Origin: Corynespora cassiicola
Taxonomy: Eukaryota > Ascomycota > Dothideomycetes > Pleosporales > Corynesporascaceae
DNA: 64,000 bases
Direction: 5' to 3'
Assembly: GCA_022059125.1 (NCBI GenBank)
Contig: JAEUWY010000016.1
Location: forward strand, 1,488,001-1,552,000
Part shown: positions 37,278-49,431 of the stretch, piece by piece
Layout of the letters: every line of letters begins with the position of its first letter
Position numbering within the stretch: position 1 is the first letter of the stretch
Program-made: the position numbers and the translations under genes
The notes under the pieces: model-generated
The model's database searches: none
Seen by the model: only the letters and a program-made list of their open reading frames with translations
What the model was told of the DNA's origin: nothing

Positions 37278-40200
37278 ATGGCCGGCTCCCACTCGCTGGC
37301 ACACCCTGAGACAACAGCAGCCCACTGGCAAACGCCCTCGTCGAACATGTACAAGCCCGTCGCCGCCTCCGCCGCTGCTGTCTCCGCCGCGACTCCGCAG
37401 CCCGCTGACCTGGCCCCCTCGCACCGCCGCCAGTCGTCGTCGTCGCGCTCGCGCACAAATTCGCTCTCGTCGTCGTCGGTCGTGACTGTCAAGCGGTCAG
37501 CCTCGCTCAAGGACACGATCCCGGATCCGTCCAGACCCCACAAGAGGGCCACACCGCCTCCCTCGCGACGGCGCTCCAGCGCTGCTGCCGGCGCCGTCGA
37601 TGGCATTGGGGGCTTCCGCGAGGGCATTGGCAATCTGAACCGCTGGTCGCAGTCGACTTCAAGCTCCCGCTCCTCGGCCAAGGACAACAAGGCCCACGCC
37701 CACCACCACCCCAGCGCCAGCGCCAGCTCCAGCTTCTCGCGCCATCTCAACACCCCGTCGCTGGCCTCGATCAATGGCCTCGGCCCTCACACGCCCGCGC
37801 CCGAGCCCTCGCATCCGCCGCTGCTCAATTCCTCCCCCTCGCACCCCTCACACCCCTCGAACCCCTCGAACCGCTCGCCCGCCGCGAGCCCCCAGCGGCG
37901 AGCCCGCCCTCGCTCCCCCGTCTACAAGCCGCCCACCTCCGTGACGGCTCCTCCGCAGATGCCCTCGCTGCCCCTTCTGCCCGCCACCGTGTACGACCCC
38001 AGTACCCCAAACACCACCTCGTCCAACGACTCGCCCTCCACCGACTACTTCAACTCCAAGCCCCGTCCTCCGCCCGCCAACCTTCAGCGCCCGCCGTCAC
38101 GTAGCAAGGCCGACCGCGTGCTGGGGAGGTCCCCCCTGGGCTCGCCCCCCATCAGCCTGCTCGAGTCGGAAGCCAGGTACAGGGCCAACTCGGCTGCCGC
38201 CCGCCCCTCGACGTCGACGTCGACCCGCCCCTCGACCGCCACTGCACAGAGGCCCCCCCAGGCATCAACACGCGACCGCTCTGGCTCCAGGGATTTCGAC
38301 CCCCGGAACAGGAGCGAGAGCAACGCCAGCTCCAGGCTGGAGGACAGCTTTGGCACCCCGCCCCGGAACCGGGAGCGGAGGGAAAAGGACAAGAAGACCA
38401 TGCTCTCGAGAGCACTGCAAAAGGCGAATACCGCCGTCTTGCTGGACAATGCGCAGAATTTCGAAGGCGCCATGGAGGCGTATGGAGACGCCTGCAAGCT
38501 GTTGCAGCAGGTCATGATTCGGAGTTCAGGCGAAGAGGACAGGCGCAAGCTAGATGCAATCGTAAGTAGTAGCGGCACTTGTATTGCTATTGTTAGTCTG
38601 TGTAATGCTTGACGGGTACTGATGGCTAGTAGCGCGTGACATACACCAATCGCATCGAAGAGCTCCGACGACTGGATCCCGGCTATCATTCCACGGCGGG
38701 CAAATCACTACCAGCCCGTCCGATGAGCAATGAGTCCTTGGACGAGCACCGCACAATGTTACTGGGTGCGGCTGACGAGGAGCCTGCTGATGTACAGCCT
38801 GCCTCTGCAGCTAGCATCGTCAACGATCGATCCGTCGACGATCGCCCACCCAGGGCTGACCCTGAACCGCCGTCCTCCCAGCCTCTGCCTCTCCGAATGG
38901 CTCAAGCTAGTGGAACCCGCGAATCCGTAATCTCAACAGCCATTCGCGACGTGCAAAGAGGCATGCCGAACTCCTCGCAGTTTCTCCTCCAGCCGCCTCC
39001 CGGACGGCTGGGAAGCGCCTCGCCCTCCCTCGAAACCCCTGGATTGGAGTCGCCCATGGATCGAAGTTATATGCCCCCCCCGCTTTCGCCTAGACGGCCC
39101 CTTTCTCCTCTGCAGTCTGCAAAGAAGGTCCCCGAACCCAGTCCCCAGAGTGCCTTGCTCGCGCCCGAGCACCCCCCACAGGCCGGACATCGCAGGGGCA
39201 ACAGCGCAGAATCCATATCGTGGCTGGATACCATCGACGAGTCCGGAGGCTCGTCTTGCTCTTCATCAGTACATTCACTCTCCCCCGGCGGTCTGCGCCG
39301 AAAACACATTAGAAATGCGAGCGGCGCAACAGAGGCCGAGTTCGACGCTGCGCTAGACGCCGCCGTCGAAGCCGCCTACGACGAAGGCTACGAACCGTAT
39401 GAAGACGAGGAACAAGACCTCTCCACATCCACCGACCTCATCGCGACCCGTCTAAGAAACGTCGAGCTCGCGAAAGAACGCGTGCGGCAAGCGGAGCGGG
39501 AAGAAGCGATCGCAGCAGCCAAGTATCGCTACAAGGAGACACAGCTCCGCAGCGAGCCCCTGCCCCATGTCCGAGAAAGTGCCGAATTCAACTTCCACGA
39601 CGAAGCTGAAGAGGAGGAGCGCCTACTCGACGAGATGACGAGAGAGTACATGCTTGATGGCTTCGATTTCGATCTCCAAACAAAGTCGTCTCTGCCGCGT
39701 CAATCGGACTCGAGCGGCTTCTCAGGAAGCACGTACAACAGCTCGGTGTCATCGCACAGGACCACTGGTGGAACGTCGCTATCCACGGTTGCGGAAGTCG
39801 TATATCCACCCAGGACGCACGCACCCACACATTCTCCGCCCCCTGTACCGCCCCCTTCTGGACCCCTCCCCTCGGTTGCAGAGTCACAGCCGCCGCAACC
39901 AAACGATGCCTCCCAGATCACACCCACGCCCGCCAGTGCAGCCAAAGACGCTGCCTCCGTCAGGAGTCGGAGACTGTCTGGGCAGAACGCAAAGACGCTC
40001 AAGATTGAGACTTCGCTACCGTCTGTGCCCCCAGCCCCTCACACAGAGAAGCCCCCCATCCCAGAAAAGGATCCTCGCCCCGATGTGCCTCCACTCCCCA
40101 AGTCGGCGGCGGCTGCAACCTTTGCCGGCACGCAACCAGCCATCGACCCTACCTTCAAGATTCCAGCGCTACCGCAAGGGCTTCAGCAAAACAATCTTGC

Positions 40201-41584
40201 CGCCCCGTCGCCTCAATTGCAGGCCCCGAGCCCCGCCGACACCACATTCACCGTCTCGCCAGCTACACCGGCCCTCAGCCATGCCATGTCGAATGACACT
40301 ACACTCGTACCCGGATCACCAAAGAACGGCAAGGGCTCAGCCATGGGAATAAGGAAGAATAAGTCGTCACTGAGTTTGAAGCAGCGGACACTATCCATGT
40401 CAAGTCCCGACGGTTCGGATGGATCCATTGGCACCCCTCTCAGCACCACTTTCTCCTTCACTGGTCGCAAGCCCAGCAATGCCGCGGCGCCAGCTCCGAC
40501 GCCGAACATACCCACCTTCAACATCGATGGACTACCAAGTGGAGGAATGCACCTGTTCGAGAGCGACATCCATTCACCGTACTCTCCCGGTTCTCCCAGC
40601 GCTACCGTCACCAACGCTCCCATTCCGCTCGAACCGTGCCCAGAGTCCTACCTGCTAAGACCTTTCTGGCTAATGCGGTGCTTCTATCAAACGATTGTCC
40701 ACCCTCGTGGCGGTTACCTATCTACCAAGCTTTTCGTGCCCCGCGACGTTTGGCGAGTCAAGGGCGTCAAGCTGAAGAACCTGGAAGACAAGATTGCAAA
40801 TTGCGATCTTCTCACGGCCGCTCTGCAACGACTGGCTGCTGCCGATACCTTGGACGCAGATGTCATGCTGGAGGAAATGCAAGCCTTTGAGTCGGTTTTG
40901 GATCAGGCTCAAACACAGTTGGCGAAGAAGCTGGGCAACGAAGTTGGAGTTCACGGAATATCTACTCTATTCAAAGATGCAAACTCTGGAGGGACAGGTT
41001 CTGCAAACGGGGATCTTTCGGACAAGGGCTCCCACACATCCCAAGACCATGCACCCAAGAGTGCAGTAGCACAGGGCAAATCGTACTGGAGAAAACTACG
41101 ATCGAAGAACTCGGCGGTGGGACTGAGCAGTATGGCCGGAGCAAAGAGTGCCGGAAACGAAGTACCCAAGGATTCCCTGACCATGGCCACGCTTCCAATG
41201 ACGAGTCTACCCAACATCAGATTTGCAAAACGAGACGTTTCGGGTGTAGTCTTTGAAGGACCGAATGCAGGATACATGGGCAGCCTGGCGAGATTGTTTG
41301 ACTCTGTCCAAGTTCTCGGTAAGTTCTTCAAAAAAGCATCTTCTCCATTTGTTTGCATGCATGGCCATTTGAACTCGCGCTGACAGGGCCTGACAGATCA
41401 AATTGCTCGCCAGGTGGAAGATCCCGGTCTGAAACATTCATCTCCCACCCATGTCGGTCTCGAATTGTCGACCCGGCATGCAGCAGAATTTTTCGGCTTC
41501 TACATCTGCCGCTTCGTGCTTGCAGATGTCACGCTTATGCTAGACAAGTTCATCAAACGTGGAAGTGAGTGGGTGCTACAGTAG
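37278..41584 (+). CDS. Large MIT-domain protein
   Basis: Fungal protein with an MIT (microtubule interacting and trafficking) domain, a module that usually binds ESCRT-III tails. Exons 37278-38561, 38633-41318, 41397-41584 give 1385 aa. Residues 1-365 are disordered and Ser/Pro/Arg-rich. The MIT helices are at about 372-447 (MLSRALQKANTAVLLDNAQNFEGAMEAYGDACKLLQQV in part, then RVTYTNRIEELRRLD), with intron 1 inside. A long Pro/Ser-rich region (450-1120) contains a helical stretch RLRNVELAKERVRQAEREEAIAAAKYRYK. A conserved C-terminal module starts near SYLLRPFWLMRCFYQTIVHPRGGYLS and continues through LDADVMLEEMQAFESVL to the last exon (HAAEFFGFYICRFVLADVTLMLDKF). An alternative start is Met24. 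Cellular role is not established from sequence. Confidence 0.85.
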
Positions 41585-42894
41585 TATGATGACGGTGTAC
41601 TTCTGCCTACCAAGAACGAGTTTCTCTTAGTGTATGACTGAAATGAGAGAGAGCAAGATTCTTCTTATTAGGGCGCGCAACTGCAAACTGCAAGCCTGGA
41701 CCTTAGCTTCGCTCAACCCTGCATTTGTTGCGCTTCGATTTTGTTTGCACCAGAAAGGTTCGGCTCGCAGCAGAGAGAGAAAGGCAGGCAGGTGGCCGCC
41801 ATGCTCTCTCTATTGCCTCTCATTCTTATGATTTATGCCGGCCGGGGGCCCTTCTTCGATGCAAATGAGTTCCTTTGGTTTCTTTTCCTCGTCTGGACGT
41901 TTCTGTCATGCGTACCGGCCTCCCTTTATTACCACATTTGTTATCTGTTTTGGCGCCTTTTTTGTCTGTTTTTTCCTGCTCTCGTCTTGAAGATATCCCC
42001 GTCGCTGGTTTGGTCTTCCTATATTCCATACTACCCAATGTCATCGTCTCTTTCCATCAAGGGACCAAGCGATCGAAATCATTGTGACGCGGCGGCGCCC
42101 ATGCCCCTCGAGCCTCGAGGTTGTCAGCCGCCCTGAGCTGAGACTCGCCCTTGTTGTTTTCATCCGTGTTTGCGCTCCCCAACCTAGTCTCTTGGCAAAT
42201 GCGACCTGGCGTGTCTGTGTTTGTCGTTGCTCTCAGAGCAATTGCACCGAGGGCGTTAGAATGCCCTTTCGACGGTGCTCTCTTTCTAACCCCCCTTTTT
42301 CTTTGTCTTGTTTCGGATGTCGTTATGCCTTTTGGGGGCTCCCCACCCCCCTTCCCTCCTGTTCCAGTTGGACGGATGAAGTAAAGGTGCCTGGTCAAGG
42401 TGCTAGAGCGTTGGACTGACGAGTGGGGGTAGCTTAGTTTATATGACATGTAATAGGTGACATGGCATTGCATGATAATACTTGGAGGGGGGTTTATGGG
42501 AGAGGACGGCATCTAACTATCGGGATGATCTGGATGCTGTGTACGTACATGGGGCTTGCGTGGTGCATGAGTATAGAATCGTTCCAAGCATTAGCAACTA
42601 AGCAAACAAGCAATGTACTTAAGACGCGCTGTCTTGGATCACGATGTTCATCACCAAGGGGGTGGATGGCCCATTATTACATTCGTTATATGTGATTTGA
42701 GCGAGCAACACAGTGGCTGCGCAATCAGTCACTTTACATGCTTGGCCTCGCACTGGAGAAGCACAGCATACATGACGCCAACTAGCTTCTCATGGATGGA
42801 ACCTCGAAGGCTTGATTGATTCATGCTACGGCGTTGTAATCACATGAACAGAGGAACGATGGGGGGAGGGGGGAGGGGGGAGGGGTTATCAGCA
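41585..42894. other. Intergenic between convergent MIT and HsbA-like genes
   Basis: 1310 bases, tail-to-tail. The 41800-42350 part is T-rich on the plus strand (TTTTTTCCTGCTCTCG, CCCCCCTTTTTC) and gives hydrophobic-looking frames that reflect composition rather than a gene. It ends in a G-rich tract (42861-42885) near the HsbA-like stop. Probably two 3' UTRs. Confidence 0.55.
42861..42885 (+). other. G-quadruplex-type tract
   Basis: Four G-runs of 4-6 separated by single A's (GGGGGGA repeated, 25 bases), nine bases past the stop codon of the minus-strand HsbA-like gene. It fits the G4 consensus on the plus strand; the minus-strand transcript would be C-rich. Confidence 0.8.
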
Positions 42895-43880
42895 TCAAGC
42901 AACAAACGGGCGCGGCACCCCACCCAAGCGCTGGTCCTCCATCCCCTCTTGCGACTGCATCGCACCAGCCCTTGCTTCCCTTCCCCAGAGATCTTGATGC
43001 GTGTAGTGGCCATCACCTGCGGTAGGTTCAGGCCTGGCAAGTGCCCCACCCAGATTCCTCCTTGCCTTCCTCACGGGTGCAGTGATGCCTCTGGGAACGC
43101 CTCCCCCATCGTCGTCTCCCGCCTTGGAGGAGCCGGGCAGATTGAGGAATCGGCTCCAAGACTGCTGGGCGTCTTCGAGGGCGCTGGATGCACGGATCGT
43201 GCGGAGAACGGCCTGCGAGCCGATGAGCTCGGCGGCCAGCATCGACGACGAGAATGCAGTCATGCCCTGCTGGAGGGCGTCGATGGCTTCCCAGACCGGG
43301 TGATTCATCTCCTTGTGCCATGATCGGCCGAGGGTTGTGAGAGATGTGGCGAGATTGGGGACGGCGGTGATGTAGTCAACGTAGGGCCCGTCGAGGGTTG
43401 TGATGTTGATTGTCGAGGGCACTGCAGGATCGTTGATGGGGATGGGGAGGGTTGTGTTGGTGCCGTTGGAAACATTCAGCCAGTTTGGCTAGTCGTGTAC
43501 GTTAGCCTTGTATAGTGTAACGAAATGTATGAATGAGGAAACAGGTACCTTGTCCACGTCGAGGAGATACTTGGCCCGAAGAATGGATGTTGTAACGTTT
43601 GAGACGAGGTCTGCAGTACTCTAGCCATATCTTCAGCAAAGCCCTCTTATATTAGGATAACATACGGGCTTACAATCTCACCGCCAGGCCCGGGGTTCGG
43701 GTTTAGGAACCCCCAGTCTCGACTGGAATTGGTAGGCCCTCCGATAGTGGCAGCCGCTGAGTTGATGACCGCCCTCAGATCCTGAAGGTCTTGGATGGCG
43801 TGTGGGACGACTGCCTGAACCAGAAGGACGCCTGATAGTATCATAGCATAGATGGTCGAGTGTAGGACGCTCGAAGACAT
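42895..43880 (-). CDS. HsbA-like secreted protein (hydrophobic surface-binding)
   Basis: Secreted protein of the HsbA / cell-wall galactomannoprotein family; A. oryzae HsbA adsorbs to hydrophobic surfaces and recruits lytic enzymes. Exons 43880-43674, 43620-43549, 43488-42895 give 290 aa. The signal peptide is about 1-26 (YAMILSGVLLVQAVV core). The mature helical part has AIQDLQDLRAVINSA, LRAKYLLDVDK, then DYITAVPNLATSLTTLGRSWHKEM and WEAIDALQQGMTAFSSSMLAAELIGSQAVLRTIRASSALEDAQQSW, the family's four-helix pattern (shown in part). Sequons NVT, NVS, NGT, NTT and NIT suggest N-glycosylation. After about 245 the tail is Gly/Arg-rich and unlike the family, so the last 45 residues or the 3' end could be mis-modelled. 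Intron 2 has a weaker donor (GTACCT). Confidence 0.78.
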
Positions 43881-44826
43881 GCTCAGAGGGGGCAAGATGA
43901 TAGCTCAGTGTATGAAGATTCGCGTTGCTCAAAGGTAATCTGATGCGAGAGAGATTTATGTGAGGGGTGGGAGGTTGAATACTGAGTAGGCAAGGCACAG
44001 ATTTCTTTTATAAGGCCACATCTTGATTGTTTTCGGAAGGCCCAGGTAAAAAAATTCGGAAAGGGAAGATGGTTGTGGTCGCTCTCGTACTCACTCGCGG
44101 AAAGACTAGCTAGTCAACTCTGTAGCGAGAAGGAGATACCGACTATTGTCTCACCTAGGTTACTCTAGCCTCCCATGTCTTTCTAGTACAAGACAGTCCT
44201 TGCGGTTCTTGACTACGATTGAAGGCTATAAGGATATCAGATTCAGCTGCTTTTGTTGTAGACCAATAATGTGCATTAACAGCTGATGATTCCGTTAGAG
44301 TAGTATGTCTTATTGAGGAGGCTATAAAGGCGTTTGCTGGCGTTCAAAGCATAATTATAGAGACACTGAGCTTAAAGAAGTTCTTGGAGATAGTTATTAA
44401 AAGCAGAGTTATGGTTTCTAGAAATGTTCTGCAAGAAGAAAACAATGCTAGGGTTGCAAGTCAAGAAACCTTAAGTGAGCCCAACGCGCATTCCAATCTG
44501 TTCATTCAACACAGGCCCTCTTCAATCGTGGGCTTTTTTCTTTGAAGTTTCAAACCGATGTGCGAAATACCCACAATAGACATTCGAATAACGCACAAGT
44601 TAGCGGACGGCGCAAATGCCCTATTCTCAAATCCCAACGCGATTAGACAAGCAACAGCACGGACAACAACCCTTTTTTCTTCTATGCATCTAGATTGGGC
44701 ACATGCATAGGTATGAAGAGCAGTCCTGCAACTCCGCTATGCCGCTAAAAAAAATAACTTTTTGAACCTTACAATGCGCCAAATGATGCTATATTATTCG
44801 AAACCAGTCAGCCAAAAGGTCCAGCT
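43881..44826. other. A/T-richer intergenic region, HsbA promoter and RPA135 3' flank
   Basis: 946 bases, visibly lower in GC than its neighbours and without open frames above 60 codons. No transposon ends or repeats can be made out by eye. The left 130 bases are the HsbA-like promoter and 5' UTR. Confidence 0.6.
44006..44012 (-). promoter_or_regulatory. TATA box of HsbA-like gene
   Basis: TATAAAA on the minus strand, 126 bases upstream of the HsbA-like ATG. A consensus TATA element is unusual among the housekeeping promoters here and suits an inducible secreted-protein gene. Confidence 0.5.
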
Positions 44827-47800
44827 CTACGGCCCGACGTTGAATTTCAGCCTCACACCCATGCTCGCTAATTCGACATCTAGGTAGCGAAGAACTTGAG
44901 GGACTGCAACGACAGCAACATTGTCGCCACCAGTGAATCGTACACCCTTTCCATCCGCCCAAACCTCGCTCTTACTTTCGATGCCCTCTGCCAATCGAGA
45001 GCATCCTCGGCATCTGATAAGGGCGGATCCACGTTTCTTCTTGTCAAATTCGCTGACTGTTGGGGTAGTGGATAAGAAGGAGCCGCATGTACGGCATATC
45101 GTGGCTTTAGTATAGTCGGAGCAGTTCATTAGGCGATCCTGGAGCATGAATGCCGTGCCATGAGCGAGAAGAGCATCACGCTCCATCTCTCCGACTCGAA
45201 TACCTCCACCCTTCTTACGTCCTTTGATAGGTTGACCTGCCAATCGTTAGTATCTGGTTTTTCGTTCTTCATTTCCCAATCGGGGATTAACTGACCTGTC
45301 AGTGAATTCACGGGTCCCGTCGTCCGGACTTGGTACTTGTCGTTGACCATGTGCCTCAGACGCTGGTAGTAGACGACACCAATGTAAATGTCTGCTGCCA
45401 GCTCCTGACCTGTGATACCGCTGTACATAGGTTCGTTACCGTAGTAATTATATCCCGCTTTCTTTAATTGGTGACCAAAGTAATCAACAGCCGTATTCTG
45501 TTCATCAAATCGAAAAGGAGTACTGTCCTGTGCTAAACCGTGAAGAGCACCTGCTTTTCCGGCAAGCGACTCGACAAACATACCGATCGTCATACGAGAG
45601 GGGAAAGCGTGGGGGTTGATACTACAAGAGAGCCGTTAGTGGGAAACAATAGATAAAGGGTTTATACCATACATGACGTCGGGTTGAATCTGTGATCAGG
45701 TTAGCGAGCTGTCCACGAGGATATACAATCACAGAGCAAGTAATGGACTCCAAAAGCAGTCATTTCTGGGATATTGTGAAAATGGACTGGGAAATAACTC
45801 ACCCCAGATTCGGAGAATGGCATATCAATCGCTGGCCATTTTTGAGAGGCCACACCCTTCTGACCGTGGCGGGATGAGAATTTGTCACCAATGACGGGCG
45901 AACGCGGGACGCGAAGTTTGACGCTGATCTTTTGGCAGGGATCTGCCCCGTTCTCAGAGCCAATGATTCGCACCTCTTCTATGAATGCCACCTCGTCTTC
46001 CTTGTACTTGAAGAAGTTAGTCTGCCCATCACGGTTGATGTAGTCGTCAGAGGCGGGGTCATAGGAGACTGTGTGCCAGGCGGCCATAACATCGCCCGCT
46101 TGGAGCATAGTTCCAACGAGTGGCATTCCGTCGTCATCCAAGGTTTCCCGCCAGGATGCCTTCACGAGACCATCCGGAGCGAACCCGAAGAGCTTAGAGA
46201 CGGTCTGTTTGGACTTGTTTCGCCGGCTCCCTTCTTCCAGATCACAGATCTTGGTCTTGTAAATTGTGCCGTGACCAAAGCCGCGCTCATGTGCAGATTT
46301 GTTTAGGATCATAGCGTCGTCCATGTCGTACCCTGTGTACGAGATAACAGCCACAACAGCATTGGTCCCATTAGGGAAATTGTCCAAGCCATACTCGTTG
46401 TGGAGGGGCGGTCGCACGACAGGTGTTTGGCCAGTCTGCAAGCGGTAGGTCTTATTATCTGTTCGGTATCGCAGTGCGGTGCCCGGCGTGCCCATGGATT
46501 GTTTTCCCATCTGGCACTGGTACATATTACGCGGGGATTGATTGAAGTCGGAGAATGGTGTCATGTTGGCGAGAATGGATAAGATATTCGTGGGGTCATC
46601 TGTGGAAAGTCAGAACTGATCCAGTAGTAGATGGGGGAAAAAACCGACATTCGACATGGGTTGAGTCGCCTGACACGATTTCTGGGTCGGTACAGGCTAT
46701 CGACATGTATGGCTGTTCGAAAGGACCTACGTAGTCGAGCCTTCCACCTCCGGGCAGATACTTCACCGGCCGATACATCCTTTTGCAAGTTAGTGTAAGG
46801 AACTGGGGCTAGATGTGGACAGCGGCTTACCTTGCTGACTGCGAGAACATGTAGAGGCCGGGATATTGCCCACCATTGGAATTGGGCACGTAGCCGATTT
46901 CGAGTTCAAGGGGAACAGCATGCGTGCCTTCGACCTTCCAATACCGTAGAGTATCCGCAATGACCTTGGCTTGCTTTGGCGAGCAGAAGCCCAAGACGCG
47001 ACCGTCTAACTGTACCACCACACTTGCATCCAGGGATGCGGATGATTTTCCAGATACTCCCAATTGGGAGACCAGCTTCGGGACGGCTGAGACATCGACG
47101 TTGTGTGTTGCGAGTTTACATTTGTGCGCCAGATGATTGAGTAACCCACATGGACTGCCGTCAGGGGTGTGGACGGGGCACAGGAAGCCCCAGCTTTCCG
47201 GAAGCAGTTTTCGGACCGTGGTTGTCTTCAGCTGGGCAAAGAAAGCACCTCTGTGAACCATTCGGAAGTGACTGATGAATCGGTAGAAGTTGATCTTCTC
47301 TGCGACCACACAGAAACCGGCGGTCTGCTGGAGATCCAGGCCGGTGGGACTGACGAGATTTCCAGTTGAGAGGAAATATTCCATGGCCTGACCGAGGTTC
47401 TCATTGGTCCTCCTAAGGATCTTGGGGACAAAATCATTTTCGAATTCGCGAGATGTGAATGTCTTCCACTGTGTTTTCCGTCCCCACTCTTGGAGCGGCA
47501 GACGCAGAGAGTTTAGCCACTCGTCCAGTTTTTCCTTGAGGATCATGCCGTAAAGATGGCCGCCGAGGAGGACCTCCTGGTTCTGAACGGCATCAGGGTT
47601 GTCGACGGCACACTCGCCTTCGACCAGGGCGTATAGCTTCCGAATCATGAACAAGAGCATCCGACACTTGTCGGCATCTTGGCTCTCGGTGACGTTGTTG
47701 GCACCCAGATGGGGCAGGACAATTCTCCTCAGGAACTCGGTGCCCGCGTCTTCGTCACTGGTGTCCTCCGGAATTTGGAGGACGACCTTGAATTTGGATC

Positions 47801-48864
47801 CCAGGTAAGCCCTTGTCTTTGCTTTGGAGTGTAACCCGTAGACCTTGTAGGTGCGGAGCAGCAGTTCCACTCGGTCGGTGACAAACTGCTTCTCTTCCAG
47901 GCCTTGGGTTCCGGCAGCGCCTACAATGCCTTCAAAAATATCGCGGTCATTCGTCTCGACTAGCGCCTTCAGAACCATCATGACGGGGACGAGATATTCG
48001 GCCTTTCTCCACGAAAAGCGAAGGTTCACGTTACCGTCGCTCAGATAGTGGAGTGCATTAGTCTGTGACGTCTGGTCTGGGCGGGCGCACCGAATGACAA
48101 TACCGAATTCTGTGTAGCCGGGGCCGCGGTTCTTGAAGGCGTTTCGCGTAATGGCCATTGGGTAGTTGCGGCGGCCGACCAGCAGCATGCGGATAATCTT
48201 CTCGATTCCGTTGACGATGAAGTAGCCGCCGAGCTCCTCGGACTCCTCCTTGGCCTTGACCAGCTGGTCCGGGCTCATATTCTCGAGGTGGCACCTGTTG
48301 GACTGTCACGCGAAGCCTCGTTAGCATGCACTGGCACGGAGCGGCGGCAGGTGGGGAGACTCTTACCCTGAGCATGATGGGAACATGGCCCAGATCGCGC
48401 ACCTGCTCTTGCCAGTCGCCATTGTTGACCTTGTACTCGATGCGCGCGCGCAGCTTGCCGCGGTAGGTCGAGTGGCGCTCCCTGGACTCGGCGGGGAAGA
48501 CGTTGCGGTTCTTGAGGGCGAACTTGTTGGAGGGCGGCAGCACCGACTTGTCGAGGAAGACGTCCTGAATGCGCACGTGCAGGCGGTTGCGCGCGCCGAC
48601 GTCTTCGGGCTGGGCGTAGGGGTCGCCGTCGAGGAAGACCTTGGTGCCGATGTCGTGCAGGGCCTGCTCGATCTGGCCGCCGCGGGCAAAGATGGCATTG
48701 AACGACTCAATGTGGGGGTCGACAGCGGCGGCAAGGGTCGGGTAGGCGGTCGTGTCCTTGGGCGGGTTCTGGAAGAGGTGCTGGCGGCGCAGGGTGCTGA
48801 AGGCCGTGGACCAGCCGGGGCTGGCGTCGGCAGCGGCAGCAGCAGCAGCAGCAGCAGGAGCCAT
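44827..48864 (-). CDS. RPA135: RNA polymerase I second-largest subunit
   Basis: Beta-like subunit of Pol I, forming half of the active-site cleft for rRNA synthesis; nucleolar. Seven exons: 48864-48367, 48302-46831, 46779-46649, 46599-45803, 45689-45673, 45621-45296, 45236-44827, giving 1216 aa (yeast A135 is 1203). The N-terminus has an Ala run. Landmarks: [67 protein letters not shown] (790-802); [12 protein letters not shown] (to 949); [14 protein letters not shown]; and a C-terminal zinc ribbon at Cys1128, 1131, 1156, 1159. Exon 5 is only 17 nt and encodes IQPDV plus two bases; without it the invariant IQPD...INPHAFPSR block is broken. Exon 3 ends at an unusual GTCGGT donor. Sequence around the zinc ribbon fits Pol I better than Pol II or III. 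Confidence 0.97.
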
Positions 48865-49431
48865 GGCGGAACGGGGGTCGACGAGCGGGATCAGTGGGGG
48901 CAGGCCGCGGGCATGGCAGTGGGAGCGGCGGCGGCGATGGCGAGCGGGTGGGTGAGGGTTGTCGTCGTGCAGCGTGGGCTGGCCGCGAGGGAGAAAAAAA
49001 AGTTGCACGTCTGCGGCGTCGATGGCGCACGGGCTTGGGCCGCGGCACGATAAGCAGCTATCATAAGCGAGGGCGCACGGACAGGGCCGGCGAAGTCACA
49101 CGCCCGCGCTTGGCGAAAGCGGCTCGAGAGATGCGGTGCACGACGAGCGAGTGCACTCGGAGCTGCTAGGGCGGCACGGTTCTCCTCTCTTCACTTCGCT
49201 GCTGCAAATTCTCGCCCGCCCGCTGGATGCGCGTCGCGGCTCTGTCATTGTCTGAAGCTGTCTGCTGCCCTCGCCTCGCCCGTGTCGCCAGCCACTGCCC
49301 GAGCAAATCACCCCGCCCGCAAGGATTCCCAGACTTCGCACCTGGTCCCCCATCATCCATCGCCAGTCCACCAGTCCACCAGTCCTCCGGCCAGACGGGC
49401 GACACGACCACCACACGACCGACCGACCACC
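48865..49431. promoter_or_regulatory. Bidirectional promoter RPA135 / ARL8
   Basis: 567 bases between divergent start codons, GC-rich, with an A8 run at about 48994-49001 and CCACC/CCAGTCCACCAGTC repeats close to ARL8. No named element can be assigned. Confidence 0.5.

Noticed and set aside
36835..37458. Long minus-strand Gly/Gln/Ala/Cys-rich frames near the 9-mer arrays
   Set aside because: Translation of tandem repeats in all frames; no start context, intron or domain.
41741..42136. 131-codon frame with apparent membrane segments
   Set aside because: Hydrophobicity comes from T-rich 3' UTR sequence; codon pattern and context do not support a gene.
48385..49053. 222-codon plus-strand frame antisense to the RPA135 first exon
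   Set aside because: Shadow of a GC-rich exon and promoter; no homology recognised.
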